A stretch of DNA of 64,000 nt from an uncultured Leptolinea sp. (GTDB lineage: Bacteria; Chloroflexota; Anaerolineae; Anaerolineales; Anaerolineaceae): contig CAIKMQ010000013.1 of assembly GCA_903828565.1 (NCBI GenBank), forward strand, positions 19,096-83,095, read 5' to 3'. Each line of letters opens with the position of its first letter. The first letter of the stretch is position 1. Shown piece after piece: positions 9,808 to 19,243 of the stretch. The notes beneath the pieces are model-generated. The model worked only from the letters and a program-made list of their open reading frames with translations. It ran no database searches and was not told where the DNA came from. The position numbers and the translations under genes were made by a program.

Positions 9808-11022
9808 ATGATGGATATTGAAGAGCAAGTACAGTATTTCATGCAAGGCACCGAATATGGTGATGAGAACCTGAGGAAAGCCATGGAGAATGAGCTTCGT
9901 GAACGGCTCATCCAGGCAAAAAAAGAAGGTCGTCCGCTCAGGTTGTATACGGGGTACGATCCACGGAAGGCAGATCTTCACCTGGGTCACACCGTCACCA
10001 TGCGGAAAATGCGTCAATTTCAGGAGATGGGCCATGAGGTGATCTTCCTTATTGGCAACTTTACCTCGCTCATTGGCGATCCATCCGATAAGGATATACT
10101 GCGTCCGCAACTAACGCCTGAAGAGGTGGAGGAAAATGCCCGCACTTATGCAGAACAGGCTTTCAAGATCCTTGACCCCCAGAAGACGCAGATCCGATAT
10201 AACAATGAATGGCTGTCAAAACTGACATTTGCTGAGTTGATCAAGATCTCAAGCAATTTCACCATCCAACAATTCCTCACTCGTGAGAATTTCAAGCTGC
10301 GCTGGGATAAGGGTGATGCGGTTTACCTGCATGAAACATTCTATGCCATCATGCAGGGGTATGACGCCTACGCCCTGAAAGCCGATATTCAGATTGGTGG
10401 GACGGACCAGCTTTTCAATATCGTTACTGCTGCTCGTAAGATCATGACCTATATGGGCTCAAAACCCAATATCGCCATCATCTTGGGGATTCTTCCCGGT
10501 ACGGATGGTGTCGTAAAGATGAGTAAAAGCCTCGGTAATCACATTCCGATCAACTCGGATGCCACTGATATGTATGGAAAGGTGATGAGCATTCCCGATT
10601 CTGCCATGCCATCCTACTCCCGGTTGGTGACCCGCTGGACACCACCGCAGATCAAGGAATTAGAGGATGGCATTAAAGCTGGCAATTTGCATCCACGGGA
10701 TGCCAAGATGAGATTGGCCTTTGAAGTCACCAGCAGTTTCTATGGAGATCCTGAAGCACAAAAGGCTCAAGATGCATTTGTGCAAACCTTCCAGAAAAAG
10801 GAAGCACCGACAGAAATGCCGTCTGTTCCCTTCGATCCGACCCGCAAGTTAATGGATATCCTGGTGGATTGCGGAATTGCGGCATCAAAAGGGGATGCCC
10901 GCCGATTGGTCGAACAGAAGGGGGTGCGCCTGGATGGAGTCGTTCTGAATGATCCATTGGCGCCACTTCCATCGACCGGCGTATTGCAAGCCGGGAAGAG
11001 GCATTTCATTCGGTTGGTTTAA
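9808..11022 (+). CDS. tyrS: Tyrosyl-tRNA synthetase
   Basis: YTGYDPRKADLHLGHTVTM (HIGH region), KMSKSLGNHI (KMSKS), C-terminal S4 domain. The ORF from 9775 probably over-extends upstream. Confidence 0.94.
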   Translation: MMDIEEQVQYFMQGTEYGDENLRKAMENELRERLIQAKKEGRPLRLYTGYDPRKADLHLGHTVTMRKMRQFQEMGHEVIFLIGNFTSLIGDPSDKDILRPQLTPEEVEENARTYAEQAFKILDPQKTQIRYNNEWLSKLTFAELIKISSNFTIQQFLTRENFKLRWDKGDAVYLHETFYAIMQGYDAYALKADIQIGGTDQLFNIVTAARKIMTYMGSKPNIAIILGILPGTDGVVKMSKSLGNHIPINSDATDMYGKVMSIPDSAMPSYSRLVTRWTPPQIKELEDGIKAGNLHPRDAKMRLAFEVTSSFYGDPEAQKAQDAFVQTFQKKEAPTEMPSVPFDPTRKLMDILVDCGIAASKGDARRLVEQKGVRLDGVVLNDPLAPLPSTGVLQAGKRHFIRLV

Positions 11023-11034
11023 TTCCAGGAGCGA

Positions 11035-13689
11035 TCATTGTTCACCGCCAGAAATGGCGGTGATCTGTTTTAATATCCAACTGCCGTCAGCCATGGCTTT
11101 CTGCGGCATATCCCCCTCGTAGACAATAGCCAGCGTTATTGGGGTTCCTGCCCAGTCGGAGTTAGTTCCCCCGATAAACCAGGTGATCGTTTCGGTTTCA
11201 CTGCTAATTCCCTGTCCCACAGCCCCCCAACCGGGTATACCAGCGAGGGTTAATCCTTTTGCAGCCGCATCCGCATTTCGGGGAGTGTATACTGAGGATG
11301 TTGCGGGTTTTCCGGGAATGATGGACCAATCATTTTTAAAGGATTGGAAGGATGACCCAATTACTGGGGAAAGCTTGGATCCGTGGCTGCTGAAGCTTGC
11401 CGCCGCCAGGGCAGCCTGTAAGGGTGAGATCTCCAGGTGTTCCTGTCCCAGTCCCGCTTGCAGAATGGAGTTTACTTTTAGAGGATCGATCATCCCAGCC
11501 ACGGGCAGGGTGAAATTTGGCGCTGTGTAAAAACCCAGGGATTTGTAGAGCGCATATAGATCTTTGCTGCCGAGGGAATTGCTGATGTCTACTGCGGGTA
11601 GCGGACATCCGGACTGAACGAGTAACCAGATGGAAGGATCTGTGGTAGCCAGGGGTAAACCGCAATGGATCGTATGGTCAGATAGTTTAATGAATCCACT
11701 ACTAAAGCGTATGTGGCCCAACGGTTGATCGGCTGATTCAGCTGCTAGAAAAACCCCGCTGAGTGTACCCAGAGGATACTTACCATTCAGAGCACGGTTC
11801 AGTAACGGGGAGGTTGCATCACCGATCAAGCTGATCCATGATGTTTCCAGTTCCGCCGGGTCAAACCACGGATTCGAGGAGATCGCCAGCACCTCGCCCG
11901 TCTTTGCATTCAAAATAATGCCTCCCCCGCTGGTGTTTCCCCAGATGGCATCCAATTTCCTTTGAACGGAAAGATCCAGAGTCAAGCGCAGGTCTTTTCC
12001 GGCGGGGGGATGGCTATACAGAAGATTACTCCACCAGAGGGTAAGGGGATCGTAAGACCTCAAACCACGAAGATAATCATCGTAGGCATCCTCAACTCCG
12101 GTTTTTCCAAATATTATGTTGGAATATCCCGTTGTCGTACTCAGCTGAGGGTAAGCATAAACGCGCTCATAACTACCGCCTTCTCCTGTGGTGGAATTGA
12201 TCAATTCACCATTACGATCCAGGATGTCACCACGTGGGATATAGTAATCGGCGATAGCTCGGCGAAGGTTATCGTTTCGATCCAACAGGGCACTTTGTTT
12301 GATTACGGACCAGTAAGGAAGAACCAGAAGGGCTGCTGTAGTTGCCAGTAGAATAGCGGGAAGGATGCGGGATTGTACTCTTTCCCGGTAAGGTTCATGC
12401 CGGGGAATATTTGAACTGTGTGAACTGATAATGAGAAGGAATGCACTGGCAGTCAGACAGGTGAGCAGAGAAGATCCGCCGTAAGAAAAGAAAGGTAGCG
12501 TAACGCCGGTTAAAGGCAGCAAGCGGATATTGCCGGCAATGATCAGCAGGCTTTGTCCAGCCAGCCAGGTGGAGATACCCATGGCGAAAAGAGATGAGAA
12601 TCGGTCATTGACATGGATCGCAGTCGTATATCCCCGGAAGGCTATCAGGAGAACGATGAGCAATACTGCCGCAGCGCCGAAAGTACCGGTCTCTTCCGCT
12701 ATGGCTGTGAACATAAAATCTGATACTGCGACAGGCACGAGGGTGGGGCTGCCCATGCCTGGACCTGTTCCAAATACACCACCTGCCGCCTGGCTGATCA
12801 GTGCCTGGATCACCTGGTAAGAACGGCCTGCCGGATCAAGCCAGGGGTTGAGCCATCCTTCTACCCTCAGCCGGATGACATCAAACAGGAAGTATCCGGT
12901 TATCCCTGCGCCTACACCTACAAATAAGCTACCGATCAGCCATTTACGTTGACCAGTTGCCAGGTATACCATTAAGATGTAGATCAATACCAGGATGGTT
13001 GTGGTTCCCAGGTCACGCTGTGCTAACAGCAACAGAAAAGCCAGAAAGGCGATGGCCAGGGAGGGAATGATGATGGCAGGGTCTTTCAGGTGAAGGGATA
13101 CGCGATGGGAGAAATATGCGCTCAAATAGACTATAAAGAATAGTTTCAAAGGCTCAGATGGTTGGATCGCCATACCGGCAAAATTCAACCACAGGGACGG
13201 TTGTGTGGAATTATTGGTGAGCGCGGGTAGAAGTGTGAATCCGATTAATACCAAACAACCGGCAAGCAACCATCTGGAATACTTCTTGAGTGTGAATAGC
13301 AGATGCTTCCAGCGAAGGATCAGGATGAGGGAAATGGAACCGGACACGAACCATATTGTTTGACGCAAACCCAACCCCGGGGATAAACGCCAGACCGCAA
13401 GCAATCCCCAACCGGCACAGAGATAGATCAGGTGTAAGAGATAAGGATCACGTGCTGGCAAATACTGTCGGGCAGCTTTGTTAACCAGAATAAAAATTGA
13501 AAGCCAGGCAGTATAGCCTATCCAATGACGCCAGGCAGGGTAAGTAAAGAACCCTTCTTCATGAATCAGGCTGGACAGCGTCAATGCAGCTGCATACAGA
13601 CTGATAAATATTATGGCAGCAGCTGACAATCTCCGCTGGATGAAAGATACATAGCCTGGTGCATATCGGGTGGAAGGAGAACCATTCAC
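11035..13689 (-). CDS. SEDS (FtsW/RodA) glycosyltransferase fused to a penicillin-binding-protein-like domain with degenerate catalytic motifs
   Basis: N-half: multi-TM SEDS with VEGWLNPWLDPAGRSYQVIQALISQAAGGVFGTGPGMG...SDFMFTAIAEETG. C-half: RGDILDRNGELI, GGGIILNAKTGEVLAISSNPWFDPAE, LLNRALNGKYPLGTLSGVFLAAE, GLGQEHLEISPLQAALAAA (PBP fold), single ORF. Confidence 0.9.
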   Translation of the reverse strand: MNGSPSTRYAPGYVSFIQRRLSAAAIIFISLYAAALTLSSLIHEEGFFTYPAWRHWIGYTAWLSIFILVNKAARQYLPARDPYLLHLIYLCAGWGLLAVWRLSPGLGLRQTIWFVSGSISLILILRWKHLLFTLKKYSRWLLAGCLVLIGFTLLPALTNNSTQPSLWLNFAGMAIQPSEPLKLFFIVYLSAYFSHRVSLHLKDPAIIIPSLAIAFLAFLLLLAQRDLGTTTILVLIYILMVYLATGQRKWLIGSLFVGVGAGITGYFLFDVIRLRVEGWLNPWLDPAGRSYQVIQALISQAAGGVFGTGPGMGSPTLVPVAVSDFMFTAIAEETGTFGAAAVLLIVLLIAFRGYTTAIHVNDRFSSLFAMGISTWLAGQSLLIIAGNIRLLPLTGVTLPFFSYGGSSLLTCLTASAFLLIISSHSSNIPRHEPYRERVQSRILPAILLATTAALLVLPYWSVIKQSALLDRNDNLRRAIADYYIPRGDILDRNGELINSTTGEGGSYERVYAYPQLSTTTGYSNIIFGKTGVEDAYDDYLRGLRSYDPLTLWWSNLLYSHPPAGKDLRLTLDLSVQRKLDAIWGNTSGGGIILNAKTGEVLAISSNPWFDPAELETSWISLIGDATSPLLNRALNGKYPLGTLSGVFLAAESADQPLGHIRFSSGFIKLSDHTIHCGLPLATTDPSIWLLVQSGCPLPAVDISNSLGSKDLYALYKSLGFYTAPNFTLPVAGMIDPLKVNSILQAGLGQEHLEISPLQAALAAASFSSHGSKLSPVIGSSFQSFKNDWSIIPGKPATSSVYTPRNADAAAKGLTLAGIPGWGAVGQGISSETETITWFIGGTNSDWAGTPITLAIVYEGDMPQKAMADGSWILKQITAISGGEQ

Positions 13690-13700
13690 GCTAAATTAGA

Positions 13701-14555
13701 TCATCCTATCAAGCCGGCAAGTTTATTCCTTGCAGTTTCTGTCATGGCGTCAGGGTGTGTGATCACGGCATCCTTCAGTGCACTATGGCAGGCACACTCA
13801 GCGATCAGGCCGGGATCTTTCACCAGGTTTCGCAAGGATTGTTGAGCTGTTTCCGTATTCTTTGTCAGGGTACGGACAACCATCTCCACCGAGACCGGCG
13901 CTTCGCTGGTATGCCAGACATCATAATCAGTTACGTGGGCTATGGAGCAGTAACATATTTCAGCTTCTCTGGCCAGGAATGCTTCCGGGCTGGTCGTCAT
14001 TCCAATGATTGCGATGCCCCACGAACGAAACAGGTTGGATTCAGCCCGGGTTGAAAACCTGGGCCCTTCCACGGTGATCAAGGTGCCGCCAAAATGAACC
14101 ATAGCACCCGTGGCAGCAAGGGAATTTCGAGCGTACTGACGCATTGTTCCGCAGAATGGCTCTGCGACCCCGATATGGGCAACTATACCGCCTTCAAAAA
14201 AAGAGCGTTTGCGGTCGCGGGTGAAATCTACCAGCTGATCGGGAATTACGATATCACCCGGTGCAAAGTCTTCACGCAGTGAGCCGCAGGCGCTGATCGA
14301 AACTATTTTTTTGACTCCGAGTTGTTTGAAGGTGAAGATGTTTGCGCGGTAGTTCACCTCCGAGGGATTGTAGATATGGCCAATCCCGTGGCGGGTAAGA
14401 AATGCAATTCGCCTGCCAGCCAGCAACCCAATGACGATCGGTGAGCTGGCTTTTCCATAGGGGGTTTCCGGGTGAACAGTATGGACATCTTCTAAACCGG
14501 GAAGATCATATAGTCCGGATCCGCCGATCACACCAAGAACTGGAGCTTCATTCAT
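13701..14555 (-). CDS. mtnP: S-methyl-5'-thioadenosine phosphorylase
   Basis: GVIGGSGLYDLPGLED, RHGIGHIYNPSEVNYRANIF, SISACGSLREDFAPGDIVIPDQ, EGPRFSTRAES. Confidence 0.93.
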   Translation of the reverse strand: MNEAPVLGVIGGSGLYDLPGLEDVHTVHPETPYGKASSPIVIGLLAGRRIAFLTRHGIGHIYNPSEVNYRANIFTFKQLGVKKIVSISACGSLREDFAPGDIVIPDQLVDFTRDRKRSFFEGGIVAHIGVAEPFCGTMRQYARNSLAATGAMVHFGGTLITVEGPRFSTRAESNLFRSWGIAIIGMTTSPEAFLAREAEICYCSIAHVTDYDVWHTSEAPVSVEMVVRTLTKNTETAQQSLRNLVKDPGLIAECACHSALKDAVITHPDAMTETARNKLAGLIG

Positions 14556-14567
14556 GGTTCCTCCATC

Positions 14568-15002
14568 TTACTTTTCTTCAAGCATCACTTCCAGATGATA
14601 TGGGCCAACGATGATTACATCACGATTGATCAGTACCACCGAATCGTTCACCCGTTCGTTATTCAGGAGGGTGGATAGATTAGTATGGATATTCTCCAGC
14701 CACCACTGACCCTGGTGATAGGTTAATGTGGCATGGCGGTCAGCAACCGCAGCATCGGGAAGCGAAACTTCATTTCCGGTATCTCTGCCTATTCCGGCAC
14801 TCTTTTGGTTGAGCCGAAAGGTATGCGGGTTTCCAGCTTCCTGATAGGTCAGGGTGAGCAGAGCCACATCACTTTCATCCTGTTTGGTAGGGCGACGGTA
14901 GATTTCAATCCAAAGCGTGTAGACCACCCAACCAATGAACAGGTAGAGAGATATGACAAGGAGAATTCGAATTACCAGTAAAAGGATGCTCATAGAAACC
15001 AT
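14568..15002 (-). CDS. Membrane-anchored FHA domain protein
   Basis: N-terminal TM, then GIGRDTGNEVSLPDAAVADRHATLTYHQGQWWLENIHTNLSTLLNNERV (FHA). Confidence 0.87.
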   Translation of the reverse strand: MVSMSILLLVIRILLVISLYLFIGWVVYTLWIEIYRRPTKQDESDVALLTLTYQEAGNPHTFRLNQKSAGIGRDTGNEVSLPDAAVADRHATLTYHQGQWWLENIHTNLSTLLNNERVNDSVVLINRDVIIVGPYHLEVMLEEK

Positions 15003-15050
15003 TTTACTTCGAGATTTGGTTCATGTAGATTTCGGTGAAAACCAAATGAC

Positions 15051-15524
15051 TCACTCACGACTGATCGCTGCGGGAGTTGCATGGGTGATGCGGATTAAGT
15101 CATTTACCTGAATGCGGATATTCAAGCCCCTCTGGCCACCGGAGATATGGATCTCATGAGCCGATAATGCGCTCTCGTCCAATAGTATTTTGAACCCCTT
15201 GTTGAGCAGAGCCAGAGGAGAGATACCGCCGGTTTTTAGGCCGGTCGCCTTTTCAGCTTCAGCCATAGTTGTCAGTAGAATTTTCTTGTCTCCGAGGGCC
15301 GCTGCAGTACTTTTAAGGTCTACTTCTCTGTCACCCGGCACAATGGCTAAAATGTATTTTTTTGTCCGTTCATTGACCAGAACGATGGTTTTATACACCA
15401 GGCTGAGGGGGACGTGAAGCAGAGCCGCAGTTTCCGCGGCGCCTAGTTTCTCTTCGGGAAGTTCAAAAACCTGGAATTGGACCCCTTGTGAATCTAGTAT
15501 GCGGGTGATGTTATTCGTAACCAT
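15051..15524 (-). CDS. ybaK: YbaK/EbsC family (Cys-tRNA(Pro) deacylase-like)
   Basis: HVPLSLVYKTIVLVNERTKKYILAIVPGDREVDLKSTAAALGDKK, TGLKTGGISPLAL. Start chosen at internal Met (MVTNNITR). Confidence 0.88.
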   Translation of the reverse strand: MVTNNITRILDSQGVQFQVFELPEEKLGAAETAALLHVPLSLVYKTIVLVNERTKKYILAIVPGDREVDLKSTAAALGDKKILLTTMAEAEKATGLKTGGISPLALLNKGFKILLDESALSAHEIHISGGQRGLNIRIQVNDLIRITHATPAAISRE

Positions 15525-15525
15525 A

Positions 15526-16587
15526 CTATTTGAGTATAACCGGATTGCTGAAGATCCAACCGCGTTTTTTTCCCCGGTATTGAATGTAACATTCAATACG
15601 GTAAACCCCCGGCTGTTCAGTGAAATACGTACAGGTGTTCGTCTTGTGACTTTCGAAGATCACTTTTCCATTTCGAAGCAATCTCATCTCTGTGGGCACC
15701 GGCAAGTGGGCATGGATCGTAGCTCCCCGGGAAATACTACCGTTACCTCCCATTTCAACCCGGCCTCCTTCAACCTGTGCAAAGAAACTGAACCCATGAG
15801 TCCGGTGTGGCATGTCATAGCCAACAAATAACCTGCCTTGCTTGAAGGCTTCCATGATCATAGCGCCATCTTTTTGCAGATCGCCGGTAAGCGGTTCTTT
15901 GAGTAGTAGATGGTTGTTAATCGCGGAGAAATGATACTCATACGGAAAGATCGTTTTACGTAAAAATGCAGCCTTCATCGGTAGGGCATGGGCATCCGAA
16001 CCGCCTATTGCCACACAGGATCTTCCTTGAACCAGCTGGTCATCCCAGAATGCAAGGGTTTCTGGAAGGGGTCCATATGGTAAATAGGTGGGAAAGAACG
16101 CAAAAAATGCAGCTTGAAGTAAGGATTTACTGCGTGATTTGATCTCGCTCATCCCATTCCACAGTTCGATCCCGGTAAAGCCGCGGCCATTACGATCTAC
16201 CCATGATATATCGGGTTCACCAAATGCCAACAGCTCGTGTTCAAATGGATGCGCTATGAAAGATAACGCATGATCTTTTCTTATCTGATCGATTAGGTTA
16301 GCGGGATCAGCTGCCAGCGAAGAGTAATCTCTTTTATTGTTGAATACCAATAAATGATTTTTTTGTGGGTCGCGAGATTGATCATGGATTTCCTGACCAA
16401 CGAGGACGAGTGCTTTTTTCTTGCCAGCATGATAATACCTATCAGCCCCCTGTACATGCACATTATGATCTGTGACTAAAATAGCATCCACGCCGGCTGC
16501 CATCGCTGCATCCGCCAGACTTTGATAAGTGGCGTGGCCATCAGAGAGGAAACTATGCATATGAGCATTGACTATTACTTCATACAT
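15526..16587 (-). CDS. PHP-domain metal-dependent phosphoesterase
   Basis: NAHMHSFLSDGHATYQSLADAAMAAGVDAILVTDHNVH; later HPFEHE and GGSDAHALP. Confidence 0.85.
   Translation of the reverse strand: MYEVIVNAHMHSFLSDGHATYQSLADAAMAAGVDAILVTDHNVHVQGADRYYHAGKKKALVLVGQEIHDQSRDPQKNHLLVFNNKRDYSSLAADPANLIDQIRKDHALSFIAHPFEHELLAFGEPDISWVDRNGRGFTGIELWNGMSEIKSRSKSLLQAAFFAFFPTYLPYGPLPETLAFWDDQLVQGRSCVAIGGSDAHALPMKAAFLRKTIFPYEYHFSAINNHLLLKEPLTGDLQKDGAMIMEAFKQGRLFVGYDMPHRTHGFSFFAQVEGGRVEMGGNGSISRGATIHAHLPVPTEMRLLRNGKVIFESHKTNTCTYFTEQPGVYRIECYIQYRGKKRGWIFSNPVILK
15577..15599. repeat. Perfect 11-bp inverted repeat GTATTGAATGT-A-ACATTCAATAC
   Basis: Read directly in sequence; about 53 bp upstream of the ybaK start, in the 3' end of the PHP gene. 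Confidence 0.75.
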
Positions 16588-16665
16588 GGTGCTATCCCTA
16601 TTAGTTGACGAATATGCATCCTATTGAGTATAATGCATGGGTTGTATATATCCAGGAGGATGATT

Positions 16666-16890
16666 GTGGAACAGTATTTTAGTATAGCTTTGATCATTAC
16701 GTCAATCGCGCTGGTCGCCAGTATTATTTTGCAGAGCAAAGGTGTCGGGCTCGGTGGATTAACCGGTGGTGATGCAGGTGGTGTCTTTACGGCTCGCCGT
16801 GGTATTGAGAAGACTTTGTTCTTCATCACGATCGTTTTGAGCATAATATTCGTTGTTCTCACCCTGCTCACGGTGGTTATCAGTAAGTAA
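16666..16890 (+). CDS. secG: Preprotein translocase subunit SecG
   Basis: ILQSKGVGLGGLTGGDAGGVFTARRGIEKTLFFITIVLSIIFV; SD AGGAGG at 16654 before GTG (ATG 16660 also possible). Confidence 0.9.
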   Translation: MEQYFSIALIITSIALVASIILQSKGVGLGGLTGGDAGGVFTARRGIEKTLFFITIVLSIIFVVLTLLTVVISK

Positions 16891-16933
16891 TTTCTGCTCT
16901 CGAGTAGAGCTCCATCCAAATCTATGCTATGAA

Positions 16934-16970
16934 TGGGCGCCCAAACCAAAAGGAAAAGGCGCCCAATTTT
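16934..16970 (+). terminator. Probable intrinsic terminator downstream of secG
   Basis: GGGCGCC-N16-GGCGCCC followed by AATTTT. Confidence 0.5.
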
Positions 16971-16976
16971 GATTAA

Positions 16977-18644
16977 ATGAAAAAATACCGTTGGCAATTA
17001 CTGATCATTCTCCTCGCAGGCATATTGCTTGGCGTATTGATACTGACCCGGCCTCCGGATCAGGTAACTGGTGACCTTTCACCACAAAAAGGCGGTACCT
17101 ACAGTGAAGGCCTTGTGGGTGGTTTCCAGCGCTTAAACCCGCTTTTCGATCATTACAACCAGCCCGACCGTGATGTCAATCGGTTGTTATTCAACGGCTT
17201 GGTCAAGTTTGACGCTTCCGGCTCACCACAGCCGGATCTGGCTTCTGCCTGGGGTTACTCACTGGATGGACTGACGTATAATTTTGCCCTGCGCGAGGAT
17301 GTCTACTGGCATGACGGGCAGCAGTTCAATGTTGATGATGTCATTTTTACCATTGACAAGATGAAGGAAGATGGATCCATCACCCCTTCAGATCTGAAGA
17401 GTTTCTGGCAGGAGATCAAGATCAATCGCTTGAATGATTTCAACCTGCAGTTCATATTGCCTGAACCTTTCTCACCATTTTTAGATTATCTGTCTTTTGG
17501 TGTCCTTCCCAGGCATTTGCTGGAAGGCAAGAGTTTTCTGGAGATTCAGGAATCTTCTTTCAATTTGCAACCTGTCGGCACAGGTCCTTACCAAATAGAT
17601 CACTTGATCGTTGAGAACAATCAAATTACTGGGGTTGTATTGGCAGCCAATGAAAAGTACTTTGAAGGTGCGCCATTTATTGAGGAAGTGACCTTTAAGT
17701 ACTACGCAACTTCCGAGGATATGTATAATGCCTATCTGGAAGGTGAGATCCAGGGTCTTAGCCGGGTGACCGGAGATTTTCTGGCAGAAGTGCTTCAAGA
17801 TCCTCAGGTGGCTGTCTACACCGGCCGAAGGCCGGAGTTGTCTGTAGTGTTGCTTAATCACAACGACCCGTCCACTGAATTTCTACAGGACGTAAATGTG
17901 CGCCAGGCGCTCATGCTGGGCATCAATCGCTCGGTGATTGTAAACCAGTTGTTAGCAGGGCAGGCGATCCTGGCGGATAGCCCTCTCTTCCCAGGCACAT
18001 GGGGTTACTTTAGCAGTTCACCCATCCCATTCGATCCCGATCTGGCGGTCAGTAAACTAAAGGAAGCAAAGTACCTCTTCACTGCCGAAAGTGGGAATGT
18101 CCGTTCAAAGGATGGAAAACTACTGACAATCACGCTGCTTTATCCCGACGATGATATCCACCGCAAGATCGCGGAAGCTATACAATCTGACTGGGCACTG
18201 ATCGGTGTGGATGTAAAAATCCAGGGATTGCCTTATGAAGAATTGATCGATCAGAGACTGGTCAAGCGCGATTTTCAAGCCGCGCTGGTTGATCTGAACA
18301 TGTCACGCACACCAGACCCAGATCCATATCCCTTCTGGGATCAGGCACAGGCGACAGGCGGACAGAATTACTCCCAGTGGAATAATCGCGTAGCCAGTGA
18401 ATACATAGAACAGGCTCGCGTGATCAATGACATCCCTGAGCGTACACGGCTGTATCATAATTTCCAAGTAGTCTTCAGAGAAGAAATGCCGGCTCTATTG
18501 CTCTACTACCCCGTGTACACCTACGCTATCCGTGGGGATGTGAATGGCGTACAAATGGGTCCCCTGTACGATCCAAGTGACCGACTGGCAGGGATCCGCA
18601 ACTGGTTCCTCCTTGTCCAGCGTAATGTACAGAATAATCCGTAA
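16977..18644 (+). CDS. Peptide/nickel-type ABC transporter substrate-binding protein (SBP_bac_5)
   Basis: N-terminal signal/TM, NRLLFNGLVKFDASGSPQPDLASAWGYSLDGLTYNFALREDVYWHDGQQFNVDDVIFTIDKM. Confidence 0.92.
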   Translation: MKKYRWQLLIILLAGILLGVLILTRPPDQVTGDLSPQKGGTYSEGLVGGFQRLNPLFDHYNQPDRDVNRLLFNGLVKFDASGSPQPDLASAWGYSLDGLTYNFALREDVYWHDGQQFNVDDVIFTIDKMKEDGSITPSDLKSFWQEIKINRLNDFNLQFILPEPFSPFLDYLSFGVLPRHLLEGKSFLEIQESSFNLQPVGTGPYQIDHLIVENNQITGVVLAANEKYFEGAPFIEEVTFKYYATSEDMYNAYLEGEIQGLSRVTGDFLAEVLQDPQVAVYTGRRPELSVVLLNHNDPSTEFLQDVNVRQALMLGINRSVIVNQLLAGQAILADSPLFPGTWGYFSSSPIPFDPDLAVSKLKEAKYLFTAESGNVRSKDGKLLTITLLYPDDDIHRKIAEAIQSDWALIGVDVKIQGLPYEELIDQRLVKRDFQAALVDLNMSRTPDPDPYPFWDQAQATGGQNYSQWNNRVASEYIEQARVINDIPERTRLYHNFQVVFREEMPALLLYYPVYTYAIRGDVNGVQMGPLYDPSDRLAGIRNWFLLVQRNVQNNP

Positions 18645-18650
18645 TGCCGC

Positions 18651-19196
18651 ATGAAAGGTAAACTCTACACCGGGGAGGGTGATAGTGGTGAGACCGGAGT
18701 CCTAGGTTCCGGCCGCTATCCCAAATCGCACAAACTTTTTGAAGCGTTGGGAAGTATTGAAGAATTATCCGCATCTCTTGGGATTGTAAAAGCATTCTTA
18801 ATTACCGATTCTGAGAAAGAACTGTTGACTGGCCTTCAGCGCTCTCTTTACAGATTGATGGCCCATTTATCCGTAACAAATAATAAGCAGGAACTTGAAT
18901 ATTTTGCGCCGACAGAATTGTTGTTTATAGAAAAGACAATAGAAGAATTATCGAACGAAATCGACATACCGGAAGGTTTCATTCTTCCCGGTGACACGAT
19001 CGTTTCAGCGCAATTGGATCTGGCACGGGCAATATCCAGAAGGGTGGAAAGGCGTGTGGTGGATTTATATACGAGAAAAACCGCCAAGCAGGCACATATT
19101 CTTGCGTATGTGAATAGACTGTCCACGCTGCTTTTCCTTCTGGAAATCAGAGAGATCGATCGATCTAATGATCAAACAATTACTATGGCAAAATAA
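18651..19196 (+). CDS. ATP:cob(I)alamin adenosyltransferase (PduO type)
   Basis: KLYTGEGDSGETGVLGSGRYPKSHKLFEALGSIEELSASLG; FILPGDTIVSAQLDLARAISRRVERRV. Confidence 0.9.
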   Translation: MKGKLYTGEGDSGETGVLGSGRYPKSHKLFEALGSIEELSASLGIVKAFLITDSEKELLTGLQRSLYRLMAHLSVTNNKQELEYFAPTELLFIEKTIEELSNEIDIPEGFILPGDTIVSAQLDLARAISRRVERRVVDLYTRKTAKQAHILAYVNRLSTLLFLLEIREIDRSNDQTITMAK

Positions 19197-19198
19197 AA

Positions 19199-19229
19199 AC
19201 AGGCCCTGAATAGAATTTCAGGGCCTGTT
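19199..19229. terminator. Hairpin/terminator between convergent genes
   Basis: ACAGGCCCTGAA-N7-TTCAGGGCCTGT with A-tract (T-tract on minus strand). Confidence 0.75.
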
Positions 19230-19243
19230 GAATGATATTCGTA

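Noticed and set aside
16977-18644. Orphan substrate-binding protein as a novel system
   Set aside because: Solitary SBP_bac_5 genes without adjacent permeases are common; nothing else unusual seen.
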